Both the position numbers and the translations under genes were made by a program. A DNA stretch of 64,000 nucleotides from Anisus vortex (lineage: Eukaryota > Mollusca > Gastropoda > Planorbidae): positions 6,686,026-6,750,025 of the forward strand of contig OX421499.1 of NCBI GenBank assembly GCA_949126835.1, read 5' to 3'. The number at the start of each line of letters is the position of its first letter. The first letter of the stretch is position 1. The notes under the pieces were generated by a model. The model did not search any database, was not told where the DNA came from, and saw only the letters and a list, made by a program, of their open reading frames with translations. This document shows positions 55,182 through 64,000 of this stretch, piece by piece.

Positions 55182-56424
55182 CTGAATAACCCTATACTTC
55201 TTTTTCAGATCATCTCATTTATTCATTAAGAATGTGTCATGATAACCTATCATTCGTTTGAATTTTGATTATGGAATACCTATAGAATACTTGTATCATA
55301 CAGAAGTCAAGTCTTTTGAAAGTATTAATAATTTTTATAATCATGTATAATATTGATGTTCTGATATATTTTAAATTCATTTGATTATGGAAAAGAAATT
55401 CCATTTAAATGTTGATGCATGATGCAATAAATATATAATATGCACGTATTTACTTGATATGGATGGATAAAAGTAATTGTCATCACATGCAATTAAGTGG
55501 GAAAACTTTGAGATAGTTGATTTATTATCTTGTTTTATTTTAGTTAATGAATGGAACTAAATAATAATATGTACAATTTTTATCTTAGAAAGAGATGTAA
55601 TATCAATTGGTATAAATTAATAGATAATATTGGAAATCTATTGCTAAATTGTTATATCATGGTAATAGAATGGGAAAAACTAGTGGATATTCACTATGTT
55701 GTATATAGGTTGTTATATATTCCATATATCCGGGAATGGAGGGAAACAAAGGTACCTAAAGGTGTGCACTCATTCAACCCTGAACAATCTTTTATATTAA
55801 ACTTTTAAATTTGCCAAAAACGCATAATAGTGGATTACATTTTAATATTTAGATTACTGTAGTTATCGTAACTAGAGTGTATTTTCTCCTCGTATTTGAG
55901 AAAAGGGGAAGTATCATCATCTTAAGTATGAACCCTCTTAATGTCAAGTTGACACTGTAATTTAAAGGGGAGGTAACCTATAGTTTGATTCGAGTTACGT
56001 ATTACTTATCTTTTGGTTTGTATATTAGAAGTAAACTGTTGAAAATTGACAGAGTTTGAGCAATGTTATATTTGTTTAATAGATTAAGACTTTTTGCAAA
56101 TTTTTGGTGGAAATCCACACAACTGTACATAGTTAAAATGAGAATGACTAGAATATTTTTGAATTATTTGTACTTGTTGAGACATTAGTTAATATTAATA
56201 TTAACGGGGAAATATTTGTCCATCACGTTATAATCACAATTACCATTGGGTAGTGACACTTTTTATAATTTAGTTGTGCCAGTGAGCCATGTTTGCTTAA
56301 ATTGTCTTATAATCTTCCATTGATTGTTGGTTGTTAAAACGATTGTGTTAAGTACGAAAAATGTACCATGTTGAGTATTACTTGGGTAATTATGGTACAT
56401 TATTTCTTTCATTGGGTGGGGGCG
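55182..56424 (+). other. 3' untranslated region of the LTR element
   Basis: 1.24 kb, AT-rich. The longest frame is 85 codons (55551-55808) without features of an envelope protein. A purine tract gagaaaaggggaag lies at about 55901-55914, and a G-rich tract tgggtgggggcg (56413-56424) abuts the 3' LTR and is the expected polypurine primer. Confidence 0.7.
56413..56424 (+). promoter_or_regulatory. Candidate polypurine tract (plus-strand primer)
   Basis: tgggtgggggcg immediately precedes the TGTCATG start of the 3' LTR, the place required for the plus-strand primer. It is an imperfect purine run with one internal T and one C. Confidence 0.5.
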
Positions 56425-57099
56425 TGTCATGTATATTGTTTTTCCAAGAATTGGAACACGCAATGTTTATTCTCCTCTCTCTCTCTTTTCTTACTACACG
56501 CGATATTAGGACGTTTAGTAGGAAAACGAAAGGTTCTAGGTAATGCTGGGATTCTGTGTTGATCTCAAATTCTCAGAGTCTGGGAACGACTCATTATTTA
56601 ATAGGGGAAGTTCCTATCGTTTTTGTTATGAGTTTTGTAATGATACCATGATTTTCACCCCTACTGGTAATGGGTCTATCCCTTGCACCACTCGGATAGT
56701 ATTTAATGATTTGTTTTGTCTGAAAGACAGAGAGTTTTCAAAATATGTTCCTTTGAACGTTTGTGTTTGCACTATTTTATTCTAACTGTACATAATAGAT
56801 ATATTGTATATATTGAACATACCACCTGAAATAAACTATCAACAACAGTTACACTGAAGCTTCTTTGTCAAGTTACTATCCTATTGTGTTGTATACATTA
56901 CTATAAGATTTATCTACTACCATAATTTACAAGAGAGGAAATGTTGGAATACAAATACTGAATTTGTGCCCAGGACTATAAGAAGAGTTCGTGTAATACT
57001 GAAACATAAATACTAATAATTAAAGTCTCCCCTAGGACTAACGAGAATTATCAGCAAGATCTACACAGCTCTGGCCACAAGGGGATTGTGGACGTAACA
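56425..57099 (+). repeat. 3' LTR
   Basis: 675 bp, one substitution from the 5' LTR (G at 56699). Followed by the ATAT target duplication at 57100-57103. Confidence 0.96.
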
Positions 57100-57189
57100 A
57101 TATACAATTCAATATACATACAATTTATCTTGGACTGCATAAGATCTGATAAAAAATAATTATGTTCAATACATTATTATAAAAAAAAA

Positions 57190-57245
57190 GTATCCCGTCG
57201 GACCAAACTGACTCATAGGGTCGGTGAAGCAGCGTTTTTCCAGTT
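57190..57245 (-). mobile_element. SINE-1 copy, 3' scrap
   Basis: gtatcccgtcggaccaaact to gtgaagcagcg; about 55 bp, preceded by an A-run. Confidence 0.7.
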
Positions 57246-57534
57246 CTTATATTTATACATTCTTATATTATAGTATGAATATGTATGATAGTTGAAATAC
57301 GAAAATCATACTTTAGTATTCGTTTTATAAAACACGTAAACGAATCGTAAAAAAACAAATTGATTACAGTTATTCAGAAGAAAATAAAACTGCAACACGC
57401 ACCCCCTTTTCTGCAAACTGCCAAGATTAAAGAGTAGCACATTATCTCTTTTACTACCCAGCACTACTAGACATAAATAATATCTACCTCCCAAAAATCA
57501 TTAAAATCCTTCCTACACCCTCTATACTCTATAC
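57246..57534. other. AT-rich unassigned DNA
   Basis: Nothing recognised. Confidence 0.45.
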
Positions 57535-57731
57535 CAGCGATGGCGAACCTATGGCACGCGTGCCACAGGTGGCACGCAGAGCCATTTCTGTTGGCACGCG
57601 AGCATTTACCAAAAATCGAACAGCTAAGTTATGGTATTTGGTTTTATTTGCTATGTTGGCACGTTGAAAGAAATAAGTCGGTCTTGTATTGTACTTTGGG
57701 CACGCGGCCTCAAAAAGGTTCGCCATCACTG
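57535..57731. mobile_element. hAT-6 MITE (TIR CAGYGATGGCGAACCT), 197 bp
   Basis: Left end cagcgatggcgaacctatgg, right end aaaaaggttcgccatcactg. Flanks CTCTATAC at 57527-57534 and 57732-57739 are identical, an 8 bp duplication. Subterminal ggcacgcgtgccacaggtgg includes the palindrome also found in hAT-1. Overlapping frames on both strands are not genes. Confidence 0.93.
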
Positions 57732-58188
57732 CTCTATACCAATGATGAGCAGTTGCCCAGGTCTGCAGTGTCTTCATAGTTATGATAAGATGATTATACA
57801 AACATACTTAAAATGTAGGTTAGAAAACATAGTTCGACAGTTTGTTGTTGCTGATGTTTAGTTGTCGTTTATTTTTTACCATGGCATACAAAGGTACTGC
57901 GAGACCAGCACAATGCCCATCAATTTTTTTTTCAAAGTCGATATTCGTAAGTAATTCAATTAGTAAATTTTCTTTACAGACTAATTAGGTACAGGTGGCT
58001 AATGAAACAAGAGCTCAGAAGAACATTTTATTACTTAAGTTCCAATTAGCAGTTTCGGTTTAAGGAACACGGAAACTGGGATGTGTGTGTGTGTGTGGAT
58101 GACAGACGTGGCCCGGAACAACAAGTGCTTGAGTGGTTCTCAAATAGTTTTAATAAAGGATCTAAAAAATAAAAGACATATTCTAGAC
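57732..58188. other. Unassigned DNA with a SINE-1 trace
   Basis: 57880-57925 (catggcatacaaaggtactg, gagaccagcacaatgcccat) is a short decayed SINE-1 piece on the minus strand. A (TG)n run lies at 58083-58097. Confidence 0.45.
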
Positions 58189-58399
58189 CAGGAATTGGCA
58201 ACATTATAATAATAGTGTGCCAATGTAGGATTTCTAATTCATTCAGCGTGCCAACAGACGAAAATGTACCCTACTCCTCTACCACTCAATTTCTTGTTGA
58301 AAAAAACATGAATTGCTTATTTTCGTTGCCCTCAGCGTGCCGTGATCAATCGCTTTGCGTGCCAGTTCTTGCACTCGTGCCGTAGGTTGCCGATCCCTG
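58189..58399. mobile_element. hAT-1 short MITE, complete, 211 bp
   Basis: Left end caggaattggcaacattata, right end cgtaggttgccgatccctg. Flanks TTCTAGAC (58181-58188) and TACTAGAC (58400-58407) match at 7 of 8. Interior tttctaattcattcagcgtg and aatcgctttgcgtgccag are family words. Confidence 0.88.
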
Positions 58400-58494
58400 T
58401 ACTAGACAACGCCCTAATCCAACTAAGAATATATGTATGTTGTGGAGACTTGTGATGGATTGGAACCCAAGCCCAGAGGTATGACACACAGTGG

Positions 58495-58686
58495 TCTGTT
58501 GGAACAGAGTTTGGATTGATATGTCGACTGTCTCGTGTTTGAATCCGGGTTAATAAAACCATTTGTTGTTTTTTAAGGGACTGGATGATAACAGTAAGCC
58601 TACCCAGCTCGGTTGAGTACCTGACACTATTTATGGAAAAGTAAAGGCAGCTGTTCATTGTGTTGGTCACGCAATACCGTAGTATT
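58495..58686 (+). mobile_element. SINE-1 copy
   Basis: gtctcgtgtttgaatccggg (B-box region) to ggtcacgcaataccgtagta. Diverged and missing the 3' third. Confidence 0.72.
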
Positions 58687-59099
58687 TAACAACTATTTTA
58701 TCCAGTTCGTTGGCTATTTATTTCCTACATTAATTATGTATTCGGCTATTAGTACATTTTGCTAAAATTTGAAATAGTTTATAGTTTTGCCTTTTATAAA
58801 AAAAAAAGTCTCGCGTTACCTCAATTATAAAGTTGATTGCTTACCCGATTAAACTATCAATAAATTCCACAATAATCACTCATCCACATAGTTCATTATA
58901 TAATATTATTGGCATATCCATCATTCTTGATATGCTAGTCATTCGCAGACCCCAATGGCTAGTTATCCACATTGTCAATAAATGAACGCTATCGGTCAAT
59001 GTCATTTGATTATGAAGACCCTATTGTACTCATGGACTAGAGATGCGTTTATTAAGTGAATTGCACATTCAAGGCATATACTTACTCTTTTTTTTCCCG
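58687..59099. other. AT-rich unassigned DNA
   Basis: Nothing recognised. Confidence 0.45.
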
Positions 59100-59245
59100 C
59101 GTGGCATCTATGAAATAAATGGGTTACCTCAACAAACCAGGAAGACCAGGAACTTAACTTTTTTTAAAAAACACTAACCAAAATTCAAGACTAGACTAAA
59201 AACCACGGATAAGCGTAGGACGCAATAATCTTCTTTGGCATGTAA
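59100..59245 (+). repeat. LINE-A 3' UTR fragment
   Basis: gggttacctcaacaaaccag, actaaccaaaattcaagact, ccacggataagcgtaggacg and caataatcttcttt follow the LINE-A 3' end. The very tail is absent. Confidence 0.75.
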
Positions 59246-59462
59246 GATAATTTTGGAAAGTAAAAGACATTTTTTATATTTTTTTTAATATTTTTTTTAA
59301 TAATATTTATCAGTATAAGCTTTTACAAAGGGTTAAAGAAAAATAAAATAAGAACGAAAGCCAATGAAACAAACATTACAATGATTTATATCTTATTAAG
59401 CTTTAGAAATTGTAGTTGATTTTCCTGAACCAATGGGTTTGGTCTATAAGTCAAATAGAGAT
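59246..59462. other. AT-rich unassigned DNA
   Basis: T-rich patch at 59270-59310. Nothing else recognised. Confidence 0.4.
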
Positions 59463-59547
59463 CCTTATAAAGCATTATAAAGACTATCTTTATTATAAAG
59501 CATTATAAAGACTATCTTTATTATAAAGCATTATAAAGACTATCTTT
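59463..59547. repeat. 29-30 bp tandem repeat, three units
   Basis: Unit ttataaagcattataaagac then tatcttta, repeated almost exactly. Confidence 0.92.
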
Positions 59548-61744
59548 CTTATCTCTTCGGCGATTGAAAAGGTCAGGAAATCACACCAGACACTTAGAAA
59601 ACGTTCTTTACTAATTACGGAAGTTGTATACCATAGTAATTCACTCCGCCCTCCCCCTCCTTACATATAAGACACATACTGCGAACGAACACGAACAAGG
59701 ATGAGACATACATGTCATAGATACATAGTTTCTGTCCAAATTTGCATTGGGTGTTACTCAGCTCTATAAATAAATGTTGTGTTCCCCGCTTCTTCTTATC
59801 TGAAGACAAAATGGTGGCTTGTCGGAAGTCGATATAATTTTAACTCTGTTGGATTTGGATAGTTCAGTCGTAACCAACATTAATTTGATGTTTTATTTAC
59901 TTCTCGTCGTCTATGAAATTATTGTAGAGTTCCCGAAATAGAAAACTTAGATGTAGTGGATTTGAAAACTTTCTTTTGTATAAAAAATACGCAATTGCGA
60001 CTTGGTGTTTTTTTTTACACCTTCCTGTGGGGAATATTCGAATTGGCGACTTAGGTTAATCTTAACCGAAAAGGGCTGAAAGGATCATGAGTTAAGTGAT
60101 CTAAATCCACATAGTATATCAATGTCAATAGCTTAATTTACATCGACTTCTAACTAAAAGACAACGCTTTCACTTCCAATGGCGCATCGGCATTATAGAG
60201 GAGACGCTCACTCCAGATGTTTGATTATAAATATACTAGTTGTTATGCCCGTCAAATTGACGGTTATAAAAATGGCAGATATAAAACATTTTAAAAGATT
60301 TTTTAAAAATAAAAAATTAAATTTTTGCTGTCAAGCTTCTGGTATTTAAACGTAGCGAACAGAATGTTTGTTGACTTGACTTCTTAATAATAATGTTATA
60401 AACAAACAATAATACTAACAAAAATACAAAACAAAAGACAAACAACGAAAAACAAATACGGGAAAACCCAGTCCCAAAGAACACTAGTTTGAAAGCCTTT
60501 TTAAAGGGCCATCCGTTTGAATATTTTGTAAATGGTACTCCAGCTTACAACCTTGAAATACTTCCAGTAAATTCTACTTATAATAGTATTTTCTGTTCTA
60601 TCAAATTCTAATCAATCGTCAACTAGAGTTAGGACAAACACGTTTTGCTATTTAAAATTGACAACCGGCTTGATCCGACCCCCCCCCCCAATCAAACTAG
60701 TGCCATATGATAGCCTGCAATAAAATGGACTCAAACCCGATACCAACATAATGGAAATCTGAACGCGTTGACGCCTTGACCATTGAGAGTATTAGAAACC
60801 ACTAGAAACTTTGACCGTCATTACAATTAAATTTCAACACAAAAAAAAAAGTTTTCAAAACAACAATAATATCAATAGCATCAATAACAACATAAACAAT
60901 AACAACAACACCACCACTAACAGCAACATCAACGAGATCAACAATAACTACAACACCACAGCCACCATCAACGATACCAACATCGCCTCAAATCGATCTG
61001 GCGACAGATAAGAATTCCCGAGACGCTAGTTCATTTTTTTCTTGTTCAAAACCCCAATATCGATCACTTGGAATGAACATTTACTCGACTAACTCGTTTT
61101 TTTTTTTTTGCTGTCGACTTTTCACCTTTTAAAAAAAATTAATTTAAACTTAGGTCGATGTAGAAGTAATTGCATACAAATACCCAGTGGCTAGTTTATT
61201 AAATTAGACAGTTGGTCTTAACTTCTTTTGAACAGTAATGTAATTTTTACTTTTTTTAAACTTTTTTTTTTGTGCTCAGAAATCGATTTTCAATCTTTAT
61301 TTTCGATTCAATATTTCTTAAATATAGAAGTTTGAAATCTAGTAGTAAATGCTATTGTAGAAGTAAAGGAAATGAAAAGGTAATGCAATGCTGGGAACAA
61401 GGCGTTTGGCTGGCCACGCAAACATCTTGGATTCCGCAGTCAAATACAAAAACAAAATGTAGGTTTTGGGATGTGATGAGTTCTATAAACTTTCATTGTC
61501 TGGATGGAGGAGATAAGGGCGGTTGGGGGAGGGGGAAAGATACTATACTTTTACTTAGTCTGGACTAATTGTTTTCTTTAAAGATAGATTTAGTAGGTAA
61601 CTTAGATGAACATATTATAATCATTTAGAGTTATGCCAAGCTTTGACTAGCAGTATATATCAAAACCATAATATAATACTAAGTGCTACATCTTCTAAAT
61701 TCATTGGTCCTTAGTGTGGTTGAGTGTATATGTGTAGTTATATG
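59548..61744. other. Unassigned DNA with an ACA/ATC trinucleotide patch
   Basis: 60845-60995 is a degenerate AAC/ATC triplet array (open as an Asn-rich 66-codon frame, not a supported gene). A C9 run lies near 60680. A 98-codon plus frame at 61272-61568 has no recognisable domain. The rest is AT-rich. Confidence 0.45.
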
Positions 61745-62120
61745 TATATATATTACAGAAGCTCCTTCTATAAAGAAGATTATTGCGTCCTACGCTTATC
61801 CGTGGTCGGAGTCTAGTCTTGCATTTTTGTTAGTGTTTTAAATGATGTTAAGTTACTGGTTTTCCTGGTTTGTTCAGGTAACCCTTACTATGACCGGATG
61901 CCATTCGGGAAGAAAGAGTACTTATTATATACATTAATTCTCGCATAAGGGATAAAGATAGTTGTATTTCCAAACTAGAGTTCAATGCCTTATGTATTAT
62001 TACTACTTTACTCTTTGCCCATCTATCCCCTAGTGTTTCTAGGTTTAGTTGCTTTAACTATTGGTGTTATTCTTGTCAGTTGTAAATATTCACTAATAAT
62101 AGCACTTTTCTGAATTTGTA
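61745..62120 (-). pseudogene. LINE-A fragment, C-terminal coding end plus 3' UTR
   Basis: Complement of the 4196-4659 region: on the minus strand it reads through an IQKSAI-like start, a LETL/RWAKSKVV-like segment, IPYARI and YSFFP-like words in broken frames. The 3' UTR follows (gttacctgaacaaaccagga, ccgaccacggataagcgtag). Ends near ttctgtaatatatatac. 5'-truncated and degenerate. Confidence 0.72.
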
Positions 62121-62231
62121 TTTCTCAAGTTTTCATTCTCTACAAGAAGATGCTTTAATATATACTGTATATACTTTTCTTGTTTGGTTTTCGATTCCTT
62201 TAGAGTTTGACAGTACATCATTTTAGATTGT

Positions 62232-62395
62232 CTGTCTTAACTTATCTTATATATCTTATCTTATATATTACAGACGCTTCCTCTATAAAGAAGATTATTT
62301 GCGTCCTACGCTCAACCGTGGTCCGAGTCTAGACTTGCATCATTACTAATGTTTAAAATGATGTAAAGTTACTGTGATGTTAAGTCTTACGGCAT
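62232..62395 (-). repeat. LINE-A 3' end with AAGATA-type tail
   Basis: tcttatatatcttatcttat is the tail, followed by attacagacgcttcctctat, gaagattatttgcgtcctac and acttgcatcattactaatg. Only the 3' UTR remains. Confidence 0.75.
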
Positions 62396-63135
62396 GGTTT
62401 AAGCTTAGTTATGTATTGCAATGTTACATACAGATATTATTACTTGGTTAAAAAAACAACAACCCAAATTACATACATTTTACGGCAGACTTAATGAAAC
62501 CATCAAGCTATAAAATGATTTTGGGTATAAATGGAAACTGTACAATTTAGACAATTCGAAGTTTTAATTACAAAAAAGAGTAATGTTTTATGTAACCGAA
62601 ACGCGGGAAAACACACAAACATACACACACACAGAAAGCCGCATTTAGACCAAACGTATTTTTCAAGCAAGTCCTCGTTTGTGTGTGTGATTGTGTGTTT
62701 GTGTGTGTATAATGGAAACAGAATCCTTATCCGTCACCAAGATGGACGTTAAGCAGTCTTCAGCCCTTTGGTCACTTGGTCATTGACACAAGAAGTGGTC
62801 AGTTCCGTCAATAGCAGCGGACCGACGTCTTGGGGTTAGATCAATATAATCATCATCGGTTTAAAACTCTCGGACTAAGAATGGTTGTGAAGTAAGAATG
62901 TGGGAGGGGGGGGGGGGGGACACAAGATCTTTTCTCTGTCTGGAATAGACATTAGGGATTATGCTAGACCACATGATGTGATAAATACACTTTAGTTCTA
63001 CCATCAATATTCTAAAGTAAAATGCGTATCTTCATTGTGTGCATTTCTAATGTTGAAAGAATGACATTAGTATCTTTGGCTGTTTGTCTTGACCACTATA
63101 TACAGCTACTAATACAATAAACAATAAAGTAAGTT
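62396..63135. other. Unassigned DNA with CA/GT patches and a G-run
   Basis: (CA)n near 62605-62630, (GT)n near 62680-62710, G12 near 62906-62919. No gene recognised. Confidence 0.45.
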
Positions 63136-63628
63136 TAGAGGCCAGCCAAAATTCGGCGGCGATAATAGACAAATTGCCTCTTTCGGTGTAGTTTCGGTTT
63201 CGGCCTAAAAGTTACCTTTCAGTTTGATTTCTTTTTCGGCCGAAACTGATATTGAATTTAGGTCATTAGTCGAATATCTGTTTTTACCTTCAATATTCAG
63301 ACAGCAACGCTAGTTCGTCATTTATAACTTTACTTATTGATAAATCCATTTAGCTAAACTGTTGCGAACTAATCTGTGTGAAGTAGAAAATTGAAGTTAA
63401 CCCTAATCGGATTATTTAATCAGCACAAAGAAGGTTGAAAAGTGTGGGATTACTGTGCAGTCTTTCTAAATCGTTTGTTTTTGCAATTTCGGTTTATCTT
63501 TCGGTTTTGGTCGAAGGTGTGGTGAAACTTTCGGTTGAGGATTAGGATTCGGCCGAAAGTCAACACATAACTTTCGGTATGGTTTAGTTTTCGGCCGAAA
63601 GCGAAAATTTTGTTTCGGTCGGCCTCTA
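63136..63628. mobile_element. TIR element rich in TTTCGG/CCGAAA motifs, second copy
   Basis: Left end tagaggccagccaaaattcg, right end tttcggtcggcctcta, an inverted pair over the terminal 8 bp and partly beyond. ttcggtttcggcc words line both flanks of an AT-rich core, as at 4660-5368. CAATAAAG follows directly at 63629-63636 and also occurs at 63122-63129, 6 bp outside the left TIR, so the duplication is plausible but imperfectly placed. Confidence 0.65.
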
Positions 63629-64000
63629 CAATAAAGACAATATTATGTATATTGTATCATATGGGCCATATAATTGGTACCCGCAGGTCGCTTGGTAAAG
63701 TATGTACCATCGCCACACGTTGAAGTCTGCGAATCGTGTTTAAATACATTTACATTTTGCTATTGGACATCCAGGTAGTTTAGCTAGATGAATCAGGTCT
63801 GTTCTATTCATGAAGGAGAAGAAGTATCGAACTTGCACAATAGTGCTGCATTAGAAATCAATATTAGAAATGCTGAAATTTGGTTAAAGATATAAAAAAA
63901 GGGCATAGACAAGAGATATATTTATAATACGTTGTCTATGCAGACATAATATCCGCCAATGAAATACAACAACTACATTGCAGGTAGGCTGTTTTTAACT
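63629..64000. other. AT-rich unassigned DNA to the window end
   Basis: Nothing recognised. Confidence 0.45.

Larger units (their letters stand above)
50223..57099 (+). mobile_element. LTR retrotransposon, Ty3/gypsy-type with integrase before RT (Gmr1-like), internally deleted
   Basis: Two 675 bp LTRs start TGTCATG and end GTAACA. ATAT flanks both sides (50219-50222 and 57100-57103). A single 1294-codon gag-pol frame runs 51265-55149 in the order Gag, protease, integrase, RT start. The RT catalytic core and RNase H are absent, and a scrap of the RNase H end follows the stop. 55182-56424 has no env-like frame. 4 bp duplications and the GPY/F module fit Ty3/gypsy; the integrase-RT order is that of the Gmr1-like branch. 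One LTR mismatch in 675 bp points to a recent insertion. Confidence 0.93.

Noticed and set aside
55551..55808. Envelope gene in the 3' part of the LTR element
   Set aside because: 85 codons only, no signal peptide, cleavage site or membrane segment.
60811..61011. Asn-rich protein
   Set aside because: Translation of a degenerate AAC/ATC triplet array.

Overview
The window looks like repeat-dominated, AT-rich intergenic or intronic DNA from a mollusc, most likely a freshwater gastropod. I base this on the texture and on repeat types I associate with snail genomes: a tRNA-headed SINE present about 27 times, many hAT-type elements, LINE 3' ends, and long C or G homopolymers in an AT-rich background. 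This is inference from recognition, not a database result. I found no convincing host gene, tRNA gene, rRNA gene or CRISPR array. The only long open reading frame (1294 codons) belongs to a retrotransposon.

The main coding feature is a 6.9 kb LTR retrotransposon at 50223-57099. Its 675 bp LTRs differ at one visible position and it is flanked by a 4 bp ATAT duplication. Its single ORF runs Gag (coiled coil, CCHC knuckle), protease (DTG), integrase (HHCC, DDx35E, GPY/F) and then the start of reverse transcriptase. Integrase therefore precedes RT, the order known from the Gmr1-like branch of Ty3/gypsy elements. The RT core and RNase H are missing: the ORF stops at 55149 and an out-of-frame remnant of the RNase H end (ADTLSR) follows at once. 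It is a young, internally deleted, non-autonomous copy.

The second notable region is 16066-20655, a set of insertions inside insertions. A SINE is split by a hAT element with an 8 bp target duplication. That hAT is split by a small retroposon with a poly(A) tail, a 10 bp duplication, and a 5' end matching nucleotides 5-28 of U2 snRNA. The retroposon is split by a second hAT (GTTTCATT duplication), which holds three further TIR elements, each with its own 8 bp duplication. A different SINE copy at 25163-25463 carries a 41 bp scar of the same first hAT insertion.

Layout: 1-5.7 kb, hAT end, LINE remnants, satellites, a TIR MITE and a large TIR element inside a LINE tail. 6-13 kb, SINEs, CA-rich and TA-rich DNA. 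13.6-15 kb, a hAT with a perfect 8 bp duplication and a nested LINE end. 16-21.3 kb, the nest and more SINEs. 21-36 kb, scattered SINEs, MITEs and minisatellites. 36.5-39.3 kb, two 80 bp TTAA-flanked MITEs, a 30 bp minisatellite and a perfect 60 bp hairpin. 41.7-44.3 kb, two LINE fragments and a third long hAT copy. 45-50 kb, microsatellites, SINEs and plain AT-rich DNA. 50.2-57.1 kb, the LTR element. 57-64 kb, MITEs, SINEs, LINE ends and a last TIR element. Boundaries of decayed repeats are approximate.
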